Shown: positions 24,966-34,392, numbered from the stretch's first letter. The stretch is DNA of 35,614 bases from Sphingobacteriales bacterium TSM_CSM (GCA_002212725.1 MTCR01000151.1:1-35614), one strand, 5' to 3'. Program-made: numbers and translations. Notes: generated by a model from the sequence alone, not told the origin.

Positions 24966-25975
24966 CTATTTAAAATAACCGTTTTCCATTATGTAGCGGT
25001 AAAGACTGTCGGCAAATACTTTATTGGCGGCATAATTCGGATGAGGTCTTTGGGCATAAGGTTATAACGGGGGTTTTGAATATCGGCACCATACCATAAA
25101 GTGCTGTATCCCTGTTGCTTAAACAGTTTTACCGTTGCTTTGGTTTCCTCATCAGAAGCAATGCCGCACAGCAAAACGTCCACCCCTTTCTGTTTCAATT
25201 GCTGCAAGGTTTGCGCTAAAACGCGGCGGCTAACCTTGGCAGACTGCCGCTTTTCGTATTGACAATAAAGGTTGTCGAGCAGTTCAACCAAAGCCAGATG
25301 TTTTTGCATGGGCAGAAACGGGTAGGTCATTAACCGGTAGTGCAATGCCACCGTACTGTCTTCTGCGGTAAAATAGGGTGCGCCGATAGTGGCAAAGTTA
25401 GCGGTATTGTTTTGATTGGGCACTATCATTTTTCGCCAACTCCGGCATAAGGTTGTTCTTTCATTTTGAAAGGCGGCATAGTTTATCACCACCAATTTGG
25501 CCGTTGTGCTATCAATATTACCCGATAAAAGGTAAAATTGAGTTGGTCCGTATCCGCCAACGCCAAGATTTTCTACTTGTAACCGCCGGTTTTCCTGCCA
25601 CAATTTTTGCTGCAAAATAAATGCACAGGTTGCTGTATCATCTAAACCTTGTCCGTAGGTATAACTACAACCCAGCAGAATAATTTTAGCGTTTTCGGCT
25701 GTGGGTTTAAGTTGTGCGGTATCGGTAATTCGTTGCCTGTTCCGGTGCGTGGCATGGTAAACCAAGGTATCGGTGTTTACCCACGAAGATACGGTAAAAT
25801 TACCGTCGGCCAAGGCGTAGCCCAACAGGGAATCGGGCAAATGGTTAAACGAGGGCTGAAAGTTAATATGGATAACCGGCGACCGGTATGGCTTAAAGCC
25901 GGCAATCCTGAGCAACAATTCGGTAACCCCGATGAGCAGGAAAACCAGCAACATGCTAAATACTGCTTTACGCAT
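24966..25975 (-). pseudogene. SGNH-family hydrolase gene with a one-base frameshift near its end
   Basis: The uninterrupted frame (24989-25975) encodes 328 residues with an N-terminal membrane anchor or signal (1-24) and an SGNH domain whose nucleophile is Ser104 in LLGCSYTYGQG; Gly140/141 lie in a VGGYG loop and Asn165 in VVINYAA. After Asp310 the frame continues as LIRIMPPIK and stops. If one base is restored next to 25044-25046, the frame reads DPHPNYAANKVF and runs 26 residues to a stop at 24966, recovering the Asp-x-His catalytic block of the family. The loss is in a short C run (GACCT for expected GACCCT), so it is either a real mutation removing the catalytic His or a sequencing error. 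It is the second gene of the miaA operon. Confidence 0.75.
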
Positions 25976-25983
25976 GGCTCTTT

Positions 25984-26673
25984 TTATTGCCCGAAAAAAT
26001 CGGTAAGTGCTGTAGCCAGGCGCTGTATATTTACCTTTTCAAAAGGATGCGGTGTATTGGGAAAAACCATCAGTTGCCCGGCAGGCAACACCCGGTATGC
26101 CGAGCCGGTTTCTTCCAGCGAAACCATGTTGTCGCTGTCGCCAAGTCCAAGCAATACAGGAACGGTAATATTGGCAATTTCCTCTATCGGCAAATCGGGT
26201 TGTGCCCCCAAATTCAGTATCATGGCCGCCGTAAGTTCCAAAACCTGCTTCCATTGTTCGCCATGTACCTGTTGCAACTTTCGGGCAAATTGGGGTACTT
26301 TTTCTTCAATTTTACCGGCATCCAGCATTTCGGCTTCTTTGGCTGCGCTACCCGGATTCCACCGGAATTTGGTAGCAAAGGTTGCCACTTTGGCCACTTT
26401 TTCGGGATATTGCTTTGCAAGATACAGCCCTACATAACCGCCCATGCTGTAGCCAAAAATATTGACCTTTTCCAGACATTGCGCAGCAATAAATTCATGT
26501 ACCTGATTGGCAAAGCCGGGTATGGCAAACTGCTCTCCGGTAAGAGGAGCGCCGCCATGACCTTCAAAATTGAGGGTAAACACCTGATATTGCGCCGATA
26601 ACAAATTTGCCAGCGGTTGCATTTGTTCGGCGCTGCCCAATGCGCCGTGCAGCAGTATTACAGCATTGTTCAT
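25984..26673 (-). CDS. Alpha/beta hydrolase
   Basis: The 229-residue cytoplasmic protein has the alpha/beta-hydrolase fold: LLHGALGS (7-14, oxyanion), nucleophile Ser76 in GYSMGG, acid Asp179 in LGLGDSDN, and His209 in NTPHPFEKV. The compact lid and the family pattern fit small esterases, thioesterases or MenH-like enzymes; the substrate cannot be assigned. It heads a tight operon (8 bp to the SGNH gene, then P-loop kinase and miaA). Confidence 0.92.
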   Translation of the reverse strand: MNNAVILLHGALGSAEQMQPLANLLSAQYQVFTLNFEGHGGAPLTGEQFAIPGFANQVHEFIAAQCLEKVNIFGYSMGGYVGLYLAKQYPEKVAKVATFATKFRWNPGSAAKEAEMLDAGKIEEKVPQFARKLQQVHGEQWKQVLELTAAMILNLGAQPDLPIEEIANITVPVLLGLGDSDNMVSLEETGSAYRVLPAGQLMVFPNTPHPFEKVNIQRLATALTDFFGQ

Positions 26674-26752
26674 ACGTTGTTAAATTTTACCGCAATAATA
26701 CAAATTTTCGGGGCATTTTTCAATTTCCCCGCTCCTCTGCCCTGTTCAGGCA

Positions 26753-27790
26753 TTAAAACCTGGGGCAGTAAATTGGTGTTTTGGGTTGCCGGTTAAAGCT
26801 GCCCACATGCACAAAAGACAACTCAAAACCGCCTCTGCTGTTGGAAGCCGGCCGCAGGGCAGAGGTGTTAATATCGTAGGAGAGCAACAAACGGTAGCGG
26901 CTGAACTCCAGTCCTGCCAAGGCAATTACCGCATCATTCCACCTATACCATGCGCCAAGGTACAGGTTTACGTTGTTGCTGTTGCGGCTGTAGCGTCCGT
27001 TATTGGTAACCCAAACAAAATTGGTACCGAAAACAATTTCCTGCGCCTTTTTTTGCAGGGTAAAATAAGCGGCAGGCTCTAAAATAAGATTGCCAACCGA
27101 AGCGGCGGCACCGGTATTTACAGCCAACCTTGTGCCCAGCCGGTTTCCGGTGTCGTAAAAAGTTTCATCAGGACGGTTTATATGCAAGGCCGAAGCGCCA
27201 AGGTAAAAATTAAACTTTTCGGGAACCTGATAGGATACGGTGGCGCCGGCATTCACATCCAAATAACCAAAAGTTTCGGCGCCAAGGTTTTCGAGGTTGG
27301 GCAGGTTGGGGTCAAAATCAACATCGCCCCATTGGTTGCCGAAATAGAGTTTCTGAAAATCCACGCTGCGCTGCCGGAAAGCGGCATTTACCCCGGCCGA
27401 AACATATACATTCCGGGTTAATGATTTATGCCCGGCTACCGAACCTCTTACTTCCATCACAGACAAACGTCCGTCGCCGGCATAGTCATATAAAAAATTA
27501 ACCCCTGTGCCAAGCCAATCCTGTGTGCCATTGCGCCGCTGCGCTTTCAGCAGTCCGAAATCGGCATAGGCCGAAATAGTGCGATAGGGCGCAGGAACCG
27601 ATTGCCATTGGTTTCGGGCATTTAACCCGATGCGGTAATCGCCGTTAAAATTGCCCGTCATGGCCGGGTTTAGCCGGAAAACATCGGTATAAAACTGCGA
27701 CCAATGCACATCCTGAGCAAAAGTGCTGAAGGTAACCGGTATAGTACAGCAAAGCAAGAGCAAACATCGTATTAACTGTTTTGTTTTCAT
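26753..27790 (-). CDS. PorP/SprF-family type IX secretion partner
   Basis: From the ATG at 27790 the protein has 345 residues (the frame also has a Met four codons earlier). A signal peptide (1-26, cut at TFA-Q) is followed by the family start DVHWSQFYTDVFRLNPAMTGNFNGDYRIGLNARNQW and a 14-stranded-barrel-like sequence, including ALHINRPDETFY and YLGAWYRWNDAVIALAGLEFSRYRLLLSYDINTSALRPAS near the end. Family members sit in the outer membrane and assist secretion or surface retention of a specific type B cargo, usually encoded next door. Here the upstream neighbour, 33 bp away on the same strand, is exactly such a cargo. Confidence 0.93.
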   Translation of the reverse strand: MKTKQLIRCLLLLCCTIPVTFSTFAQDVHWSQFYTDVFRLNPAMTGNFNGDYRIGLNARNQWQSVPAPYRTISAYADFGLLKAQRRNGTQDWLGTGVNFLYDYAGDGRLSVMEVRGSVAGHKSLTRNVYVSAGVNAAFRQRSVDFQKLYFGNQWGDVDFDPNLPNLENLGAETFGYLDVNAGATVSYQVPEKFNFYLGASALHINRPDETFYDTGNRLGTRLAVNTGAAASVGNLILEPAAYFTLQKKAQEIVFGTNFVWVTNNGRYSRNSNNVNLYLGAWYRWNDAVIALAGLEFSRYRLLLSYDINTSALRPASNSRGGFELSFVHVGSFNRQPKTPIYCPRF

Positions 27791-27823
27791 GGTTTTGCAC
27801 ATTAATGAGTTAGCAATTATAAT

Positions 27824-30800
27824 TTAGCGCAGCAGGGTAACATTGCCGGTATAGTTTACCTGCTCTCCGCTTAAAAGCGTTGCCGTAAGATGATACACAT
27901 ATACTTCGTTTTCTTGCAACAGGTTGCGGTAAAAACCGTCCCACCCCTCTTGCGGATTGCTGGTAATAAACAGCAACTCGCCCCAACGGCTATACACTTT
28001 AAACTCCATGTTCAGGATATTATCAACTCCCTCCACATACAAAACGTCGTTTATGCCGTCATTATTCGGGGTAAATGCATTGGGTACGCCAATTTTTGCA
28101 TTGTCCAGCACAATTACCGGAATACAAATGCTGTCATCGCAACCTTCGGCATTTCTTGCTTCCAAACACACGTTGAACTCCCCTACGGCTGTAAATATGT
28201 AAACCGGGTTTGGCTCTTCCGATGTTTGGCCATCGTCAAAATCCCATACAAATTGAGTGGCGTTGGTACTGGTATTGGTAAATTGAACCGGTTCGCCCAC
28301 CATCACTGCATTGGGAATTGTAAACCCTGCTGCTGCCTGAGCATACACTTCAAGGGTGGCATAAGCCGTATCGGTTACGTTACAGGTGGCGGCATTGGTG
28401 GCAATAAGAGCTATATTGTACGTGCCCGGCAAGGTATAGGTAAAGCCGGCATTTTGCCCCTGTACGGTAGCACCGGCTGCATCTCCCACCTGCCACAGAT
28501 AAGAGTCGGCGCCGGTATCTTGCGCCTGAAAGTTTGCAGTAAAAGGTGCGCAACCATTTTCGGGCTGAACAAGCAGGGCTTCTGTCAGGTTGCCCGATGC
28601 AAGGGCAATTTCTTTAGTAAGCGTATCGGAAAGCACACAAATACCCGACGGATTGCTTACGATAAGTGAAACGGTGTAACTGTTTACCGATGCATAAGTA
28701 TGGCTGACATTGGCGCCGGTGGCGGTGTTGCCGTCGCCAAAATCCCATTCATAGCCGGTAATGTTGGGTGCTGTAACTGCGCTGAACTGCACGGTTAAAT
28801 CGTCGCAGGCGGGTGGTATTATTTCGGTAAAGTTGGCGGTAAGGGGGGTGGAGGGCAAAACCGTAAGTGTTACATAAGCCGTATCGGCAAGGTTGCAACT
28901 GAGCGGATTGGAGGCAATAAGCTGTATATCGTAAAAACCCGGATTAAGGAAGGTATGAGTTGGCGTGGCTTCGGATGACGTTGGCGAGCCATCATCAAAA
29001 TTCCAAAGGTACGAGGTGGCATTAATGCTGTTGTTGGTAAGTGCAATGGTATAAGGGGCACATTGGGTTACAACATTATCGGTAAAAGCCTCCACAGCAT
29101 CGGCGGTAAAAGAAATAGTCTGGTAAGTGGTATCGGGGTCAAAGCAGCCCAGGGTGCTGCTCACTACCAGCATTACCTCATAAGTGCCGGGGTTGGCATA
29201 AATATGCGTGGGGTTTTGTTCGGTACTGGTGGTAAAATCGCCAAAGTTCCAGAAATGGGTTAAGCCGTAAAGTTCGGTGTTAAAATTGTAGGCGTAAATA
29301 TTGCAATCGGTATTCTGGGTATAGGTAAAGGCAGCGGTAGCTGCTGCAGGGTCAACAACCACAATATTAATAAATGCAGTATCGGCCAGGTTGCAGCTTA
29401 ATGGGTTTTGTGCAACGAGCATTACCTCATAAGTGCCGGCTTGGGTAAAGGTATGGGTAGGCAATTCATCGGATATAATCGTGCCATCGCCAAAATCCCA
29501 TTGGTAGCTCACGGCATCAACACTCAGGTTGTCAAAACTGATGGTATATGGCACGCAGCCTATTGAGGAAGGCGAAGGCACGCCCTCGGCCAAAACCCCT
29601 GCCTGTTCAAAGTCAAATTTAAACACCACCAAATCCCAACTGCTGTTGGCATCGGTAGCCTGATAGGCTGTCGGAGTGGTTGGAAATGCCGTAGAACTGG
29701 TACAAACAGCCTGATAGACCACGCCACGGTCGTTATAGCGACAGGTTCCGCCATCAACATGTTCCCAACCATCGGGACTGCCAAAATAGGTGCCGTAAAT
29801 AAGGTCGGCGGCATTGGCTTCGAGAACCATAAAGTAAAAATCGCCGCTGCCATTGGTAGTTGACCACGCATCGGGGGTGGTTGGCAGCCCCGAATCGCCG
29901 GTAAAACCGCCGGCATAAATGCGGTCGCAGTTATCAACCAGAAAAGCGGTGGGGTTAATGGTCATGGTGCTGGTGCCAATACGGGTGCTGTACAACAAGG
30001 TACTTAAATCGGGTTCCAGTGCAACCAGCAACATTCTGCCGCCGGCATTGGAATACACACCCGGCGAAACCGGAAAATTACCCTCGGTAAGCCCGTACAG
30101 GCATACATTTTCGTCATTGCTCAGGTCAATAAAAAAAGCAATATCGCTTTGATTGGTATTAACAAATGTACTGTGCAGCAAATTTGCTCCATTGGCGCTC
30201 AATTGAGCGGCGTATCCATCGGGAGAGCCGCCGCCAAAAGGCCCGCCGGACGTTGACCCCAGCGGAGTGGTTTGGTATGCCCCCGTTGTAACCGGAAAGT
30301 TGGTACTTTCGGTGCCTCCGCAAACATACACCGAGCCATTGTTGGCAATGCGTATGCCCAGGGCAAGGTCTTGTCCGGTGCCGCCCAAATAGGTACTCCA
30401 GATTAAAGCGCTAAGGTTGGGGTTCATTTTTACCACCGCCCCGTCCCAGGTTCCGCCGCCGTAGGTGGTTTGGTAAGCACCGGGTGTAACCGGAAAATCT
30501 GCAGAGCCGGTAAAGGTGGCAAGGTACACATTATTGGCATCGTCCACCATTAACTCGCCCAGCAAGCCATACTGAATGCCGCTCCAGCCGGTAAATGCCT
30601 GCCCCTCCTCTCCGCTGCCACCCAAATAAGTGGAGCCTACAAGACTGCTGCCATCGGCACTCAATACGGTTATACCCATATCGGTTCCGCCGCCAAGTGT
30701 ATTATCTATACAGCCGGCTGTAACCGGAAAATTGGAAGAAGAGGTAGATATGAGCAAAATCAATTCATTGTTGTTATTGGTAATAAGGTTGGCCGTAAGA

Positions 30801-31822
30801 TCGCCGCTGCTGCCACCTATATAACAGGCAAATTCAAGCGTGGTGCCATCGGCGGTATATTTCGATACGGTGGCATCGGTATTGCCGTTAAAGGTTACGT
30901 CGTAAGCGCCGGACGTGGCAGGGTAGTTATTGTCGAAACCGCGGCCGGAGCCAAAAATTTCATCGTTTTGCCCATAAGTAGCCGAATGCCCGTAAACGGT
31001 TCCGGTACTGCCCGAATAAGTGGAAGCCACCAGCACAGGGTCAATTACCAACGCATAACCCGGGTTATACCCGTCGGGGAAAGCAAAACGCACGCGGTTT
31101 CCGTTTACCACATAACGGCAGTTTACCTCCACCGTTTTTCCGTCAATTATCTGATAAGCATAGGGCGAAAGTTCTGTAACTTCGGTAACCGAGGTGCTGA
31201 TGTATAAATGCCCGTTTTTGGCACACAGGTCTGTTTGCCCCGAATATTCCAATTCCACACTTCCGGCGTTGGCATGTGGCGCTACCAGCAAATCGTACTT
31301 AAACCTTTGCCCGGCGCTATATACTTTCATATCAATGCCTTTGTAAAGTTCTTTGTAGAGCAGGGTTTTTGCCGGATGTATGTTGCTTGCCCATTTTTGG
31401 GGGTTGTTTCCCAGAAAAAAGTTGTGCCTTTCGGGCAAAACATCTTGTGCAATAACCTGCGGATTGGGGTTTGCACCCGAAAACCGGGTTTTAATGGCAT
31501 GTATCTGAATGGTTCCGGTATAGGTTTCGTAATACCGGTTGTGGTGATGCTGCTCGCAAATCGGGTTGGCGCTGCCGTTGTGCTGCATGTCGCAGTGGGC
31601 TGCGGCATCTGCCTGTTCGGGGTTGTAAAACAGGAAGGTAAAGCCGGTGCGTTCGGTAAATATTTCCTGTCCGGCGGTTTTGGCCTTAAACAAAACGGGG
31701 TTGGGCCATTGCCCTTTGTTTTGCAGGTATGTAAGCTCTGGCGAAGCCGTAACGGAATTTGCTGCCAAAAAAAGGCAAATACATGCCGGCATCGCTGAAA
31801 ACAGGGTGAAGCGTAATTTCAT
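27824..31822 (-). CDS. Giant secreted protein: seven-blade propeller, six PKD domains, CHU_C (T9SS type B)
   Basis: From the ATG at 31822 the protein has 1332 residues and a signal peptide (MKLRFTLFSAMPACICLFLAA); the frame continues to 31999 but that start lies inside a tRNA terminator. The N-terminal DUF7948-like domain starts at TYLQNKGQWPNPVLFK (about 30-270). A propeller made of seven SBBP-type blades follows (about 270-740); the blade signature appears as YPATSGAYD, FPVTAGCID, FPVTPGAYQ, FPVTTGAYQ, FPVSPGVYS, LPTTPDAWS and FPTTPTAYQ. Six PKD domains (about 750-1235) show the W-x-F-G-D/F-D-D core. The CHU_C domain (about 1246-1332) starts PNAFTPNNDGINDVL and is a T9SS type B signal. It is a likely surface adhesin or sensor whose ligand is unknown. 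PorP/SprF is its probable secretion partner. Confidence 0.95.
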   Translation of the reverse strand: MKLRFTLFSAMPACICLFLAANSVTASPELTYLQNKGQWPNPVLFKAKTAGQEIFTERTGFTFLFYNPEQADAAAHCDMQHNGSANPICEQHHHNRYYETYTGTIQIHAIKTRFSGANPNPQVIAQDVLPERHNFFLGNNPQKWASNIHPAKTLLYKELYKGIDMKVYSAGQRFKYDLLVAPHANAGSVELEYSGQTDLCAKNGHLYISTSVTEVTELSPYAYQIIDGKTVEVNCRYVVNGNRVRFAFPDGYNPGYALVIDPVLVASTYSGSTGTVYGHSATYGQNDEIFGSGRGFDNNYPATSGAYDVTFNGNTDATVSKYTADGTTLEFACYIGGSSGDLTANLITNNNNELILLISTSSSNFPVTAGCIDNTLGGGTDMGITVLSADGSSLVGSTYLGGSGEEGQAFTGWSGIQYGLLGELMVDDANNVYLATFTGSADFPVTPGAYQTTYGGGTWDGAVVKMNPNLSALIWSTYLGGTGQDLALGIRIANNGSVYVCGGTESTNFPVTTGAYQTTPLGSTSGGPFGGGSPDGYAAQLSANGANLLHSTFVNTNQSDIAFFIDLSNDENVCLYGLTEGNFPVSPGVYSNAGGRMLLVALEPDLSTLLYSTRIGTSTMTINPTAFLVDNCDRIYAGGFTGDSGLPTTPDAWSTTNGSGDFYFMVLEANAADLIYGTYFGSPDGWEHVDGGTCRYNDRGVVYQAVCTSSTAFPTTPTAYQATDANSSWDLVVFKFDFEQAGVLAEGVPSPSSIGCVPYTISFDNLSVDAVSYQWDFGDGTIISDELPTHTFTQAGTYEVMLVAQNPLSCNLADTAFINIVVVDPAAATAAFTYTQNTDCNIYAYNFNTELYGLTHFWNFGDFTTSTEQNPTHIYANPGTYEVMLVVSSTLGCFDPDTTYQTISFTADAVEAFTDNVVTQCAPYTIALTNNSINATSYLWNFDDGSPTSSEATPTHTFLNPGFYDIQLIASNPLSCNLADTAYVTLTVLPSTPLTANFTEIIPPACDDLTVQFSAVTAPNITGYEWDFGDGNTATGANVSHTYASVNSYTVSLIVSNPSGICVLSDTLTKEIALASGNLTEALLVQPENGCAPFTANFQAQDTGADSYLWQVGDAAGATVQGQNAGFTYTLPGTYNIALIATNAATCNVTDTAYATLEVYAQAAAGFTIPNAVMVGEPVQFTNTSTNATQFVWDFDDGQTSEEPNPVYIFTAVGEFNVCLEARNAEGCDDSICIPVIVLDNAKIGVPNAFTPNNDGINDVLYVEGVDNILNMEFKVYSRWGELLFITSNPQEGWDGFYRNLLQENEVYVYHLTATLLSGEQVNYTGNVTLLR

Positions 31823-31987
31823 ATAAACCGGTATTTTGCAACTTAGTGGTATGGAGGCTACAAAGTAATAAAATGCTGCGTACTTTGCATAACCAGGCAG
31901 CGGCATTTTTGTTGTATGCTTGCCGGTAATAACTTTATTTAGCCAGAGAACGACAATTATTGGGATAATGGTTGCCCGAAGGTAAAT

Positions 31988-32026
31988 AAAAAACGCCACA
32001 AACCCAAAATGAGCCTGTGGCGTTTT
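31988..32026 (-). terminator. Rho-independent terminator of tRNA-Arg
   Basis: AACGCCACA (31992-32000) and TGTGGCGTT (32016-32024) form a perfect 9-bp stem, extendable with A-T pairs, with a 15-nt loop. On the minus strand it lies just past the tRNA 3' end at 32033 and is followed by TTTTTTATTT. Confidence 0.9.
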
Positions 32027-32032
32027 AATGCG

Positions 32033-32106
32033 TGAACCCGGCGAGATTCGAACTCACAACCTTTAGATCCGTAGTCTAATGCTCTATCCAGTTGAGCTAC
32101 GGGTCC
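32033..32106 (-). tRNA. tRNA-Arg (ACG)
   Basis: The 74-nt tRNA folds as a full cloverleaf. The acceptor stem is GGACCCG/CGGGTTC with one G-U pair. The D arm is GCTC/GAGC, the anticodon stem TTAGA/TCTAA with loop CTACGGA (anticodon ACG, reading CGN after inosine formation). The T arm is GTGAG..CTCGC with TTCGAAT. The discriminator is A; CCA is not encoded, so it must be added. Its own promoter and terminator flank it. Confidence 0.97.
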
Positions 32107-32115
32107 ATTGCGGCG

Positions 32116-32146
32116 CAAAGGTAAGAAGGTTTTTTGAATGTAGCAA
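32116..32146 (-). promoter_or_regulatory. Promoter of tRNA-Arg
   Basis: On the minus strand TTG (32146-32144), 20 nt, then TACCTTTG (32123-32116) fits the Bacteroidota consensus. The -7 box ends 9 nt before the tRNA 5' end, consistent with a very short leader. Confidence 0.8.
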
Positions 32147-32271
32147 TACTTTAACCGCAGTTGCAAAAAAATAGTTCCGGCAAATACTAAATTGCGGGAT
32201 TTACTATTGTTATAAATGCTAATGAAAAAGCATGACAATTACAGGCCTGTTTTTTTGATGGTTATTTTGCA

Positions 32272-32279
32272 TATTTTTG
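32272..32279 (+). promoter_or_regulatory. Candidate -7 box for the GOLD-like protein gene
   Basis: TATTTTTG matches TAnnTTTG exactly, 29 bp before the ATG at 32309. No well-spaced -33 TTG is seen. If used, it lies downstream of the ATG at 32216 and so excludes that longer start. Confidence 0.4.
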
Positions 32280-32308
32280 CCGGCAGATTAAAACACCGCA
32301 ATACCGCC

Positions 32309-33454
32309 ATGACTTGTAACCCGGTTATTAAATTTAACTTCCTGTTTGTGCTTTGCTGCCTGTTGCAGCAAGTTTGGGCACAAATGCCGCTCCTTACCGT
32401 TGCCGACCTTACGTTAAAAATACCGGCCAAGGGAGAGGAAACGTTGTACTATGGTTTTGCACAGGGCGATGAACTGATTTTCAGTTTCCGCGAAGAAGAA
32501 GGCAAAGAACTTACCGAAGTGGCAGTGGAAGAATACCCGAACAACACGCGCTTTGCCGATTATAAAACATCGGGGGTAAAAAACAAATCCATACGGGTAA
32601 CCCAAAAAGGGGTGTATGTTTTCCGGTTCAACAACAAACAATTGCTGAAAGGCAGAGTTTGCCGCATTTTAATACAAAGAGTGCCCGCAACCGACGAAAC
32701 TGCCGGCTTTAATACCAATGTAGAGTGGATTAGCAGCTTTGATACCACTTACCGCATTGAGGAGCATCAGGTGCTTATGGGTTACGACACCCTGTACACC
32801 CGCGAAGAAAACTGGGAATTTAAAAAATCGGCACAGGAAGAAATAGTATTGTTTGATAAAACACAACGCGTTTTTGCCAAGACCAGTTTTACCAACGATA
32901 ACCGCACTTGCCTTAGAATTGACCTGCCACCCGATACCGAAACCAAAGCCAAAACCCGAAAACTTACTGGTTGGGCATACTGGATAGGTGTAGGCAAAGA
33001 GGCCGGCAATGCCTGGGCAGAAAATGTAAAAATGGTGGGCGGCTTTGCGCAAGGGGTTATTGCGCTGTACTCGCCCCTGGGTGGGTTGGTGGCGGGGCTG
33101 GTAAGCAACCTGGCCATACCCAAAACCGGTGAAGATGTATATTACTGTGTTTTAAATGCACAAAATGCCAATCTTTTTTTGGAAAACAAACCCTTTGTGC
33201 CCATAGATTGGGGCAAGGGAACCGGCGGTTACGGTAAATTTACCGAAACCGCACAAAATACCTGCTACATCTGCCTCGAAAACGACAATTACCTGCAGGC
33301 AATTGACGTAGCCGTGAAAGTTGCCGCAATTGCCGATGTAAAAGAATACCTGAACAAAGAAAAAACCCGGCAGGTTATAAACCCCCGAATGCAAACCACC
33401 CGCGTAGAAGAACCCATCATTACCCCTGTTACCATTCCGGTAACGGCAGAGTAA
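32309..33454 (+). CDS. Secreted protein with GOLD-like beta-sandwich, function unknown
   Basis: From the ATG at 32309 the protein has 381 residues with a signal peptide (about 1-24, cut at VWA-Q). The longer frame from 32216 places 31 polar residues before the signal and is unlikely. Residues about 30-125 (LKIPAKGEETLYYGFAQGDELIFSF, then a SIRVTQKGVYVFRFNN-type strand) resemble the GOLD/emp24 beta-sandwich seen in trafficking and secreted proteins. The middle (about 215-270) includes a hydrophobic Gly/Ala-rich segment (GVGKEAGNAWAENVKMVGGFAQGVIALYSPLGGLVAGLV). A C-terminal Pro/Val/Thr tail follows. No catalytic motif is seen. It stands alone between the tRNA and a poorly coding gap. Confidence 0.85.
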   Translation: MTCNPVIKFNFLFVLCCLLQQVWAQMPLLTVADLTLKIPAKGEETLYYGFAQGDELIFSFREEEGKELTEVAVEEYPNNTRFADYKTSGVKNKSIRVTQKGVYVFRFNNKQLLKGRVCRILIQRVPATDETAGFNTNVEWISSFDTTYRIEEHQVLMGYDTLYTREENWEFKKSAQEEIVLFDKTQRVFAKTSFTNDNRTCLRIDLPPDTETKAKTRKLTGWAYWIGVGKEAGNAWAENVKMVGGFAQGVIALYSPLGGLVAGLVSNLAIPKTGEDVYYCVLNAQNANLFLENKPFVPIDWGKGTGGYGKFTETAQNTCYICLENDNYLQAIDVAVKVAAIADVKEYLNKEKTRQVINPRMQTTRVEEPIITPVTIPVTAE

Positions 33455-33907
33455 GCGGGAATTGACCCGGTAAGGTTGGCGGTTTGGGCATTTTTTGAGA
33501 AAATGGCAGATTTGTATTGCGGGAAATAACGGAGAAAATTTGGTGAAATGGGAGCGGCAGCTTAGCTTTGTGGCGAGTGCTTCAGCAGATTATAACCGGC
33601 GGCAACATTACATAGTTACAAATCAGGGCAGCACTGCGGCGGTAAACTCATTCCCCTGCCTTTTGTCATCTGGTAAGCAGATGTATTTATACACACATGC
33701 AGCAGGGCATATAATTGCATTTACCTGCCGTAATGCCGGAAAACCGGCGCAGATTTGGGTAGTGGCACCTGACTCAGATTCGGCACTTCGGGAATTTGGC
33801 CGTGCGTGGCGGCATTCTTTTCATTGAAACCAAACAGCAGGAAAACCCTGAACTGCAATTTCATCTGGTAAACATTCTTAACTTACATAAACTAAAAAGA
33901 CCAAAAA
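33455..33907 (+). other. Gap with one weak open frame
   Basis: These 453 bp hold only one plus-strand frame (33495-33827, 110 residues). It starts at TTG with no nearby ATG, has no recognisable domain or signal peptide, and its composition (many Ser/Ala/Arg, scattered Cys) is unlike neighbours. It may be a decayed gene or chance. No RNA gene, strong hairpin or repeat is seen here. Confidence 0.3.
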
Positions 33908-34363
33908 ATGCTTAAAAAATTTACCACCACCGTATGCTGTGCTTTGGCGGCACTCGCTTTTATGGTAGCCTGCAATCAGCCCGGTACAGAGCCTAAAACC
34001 AATGAAACTCCAACTGCCGACAGCGAAAAAAAAGAAGCAGAGGCAACTACTCCGGCAACCACAGAACCCCAAACGGTTAAAGCCCAGTTTGTTAATTTTA
34101 CCCTGGGCGATGCCGAACATTATGTTTTTAAAGATGAGAAAGGCGAAGAACTGGACTTTGGCGGCTGCGATGATAAAAATGTGAAGTTTGGGGTTGAATT
34201 GCCCGAAAAAGAAGCCAATGAAACCAATCAAGGTTGGGGGGCAAACAAAAGTCTGCAAAACAAGTGGTTCAACATCAGCTACATTGTGCGCAAACAACCG
34301 CTTTACACCGAGGGGCCCGAAGGCGACGTAAAAGTTATTGTAAAAGCTGAAGAAGTGAAATAA
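33908..34363 (+). CDS. Small lipoprotein, unknown function
   Basis: The 151-residue protein has a lipoprotein signal with lipobox FMVAC (Cys22). A Thr/Pro/Glu/Lys-rich linker (about 25-57) keeps the domain away from the membrane. The rest (about 58-151), with QFVNFTLGDAEHYVFKDEKGEELDFGGCDD and NKWFNISYIVRKQP, is a small beta-rich domain resembling an OB-like or lipocalin-type sandwich, without a known name. It is followed 29 bp later by a second lipoprotein, probably cotranscribed. Confidence 0.85.
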   Translation: MLKKFTTTVCCALAALAFMVACNQPGTEPKTNETPTADSEKKEAEATTPATTEPQTVKAQFVNFTLGDAEHYVFKDEKGEELDFGGCDDKNVKFGVELPEKEANETNQGWGANKSLQNKWFNISYIVRKQPLYTEGPEGDVKVIVKAEEVK

Positions 34364-34392
34364 GAATTAAAAAAACAGGCTCAATTAAAAAT

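Noticed and set aside
25649-26437. 262-residue plus-strand frame
   Set aside because: It covers the opposite strand of two well-supported genes (SGNH and alpha/beta hydrolase) and bridges both.
27890-28669. 259-residue antisense frame
   Set aside because: It is a shadow of the PKD-domain coding sequence; composition is low-complexity and no domain is seen.
31208-31798. 196-residue antisense frame
   Set aside because: It lies opposite the N-terminal domain of the CHU_C protein and is explained by codon bias.
31823-31999. N-terminal extension of the CHU_C protein to 31999
   Set aside because: It would begin inside the tRNA terminator and place about 59 residues before a good signal peptide.
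33495-33827. 110-residue gene
   Set aside because: It needs a TTG start, has no domain and has unusual composition; kept only as a note on the gap.
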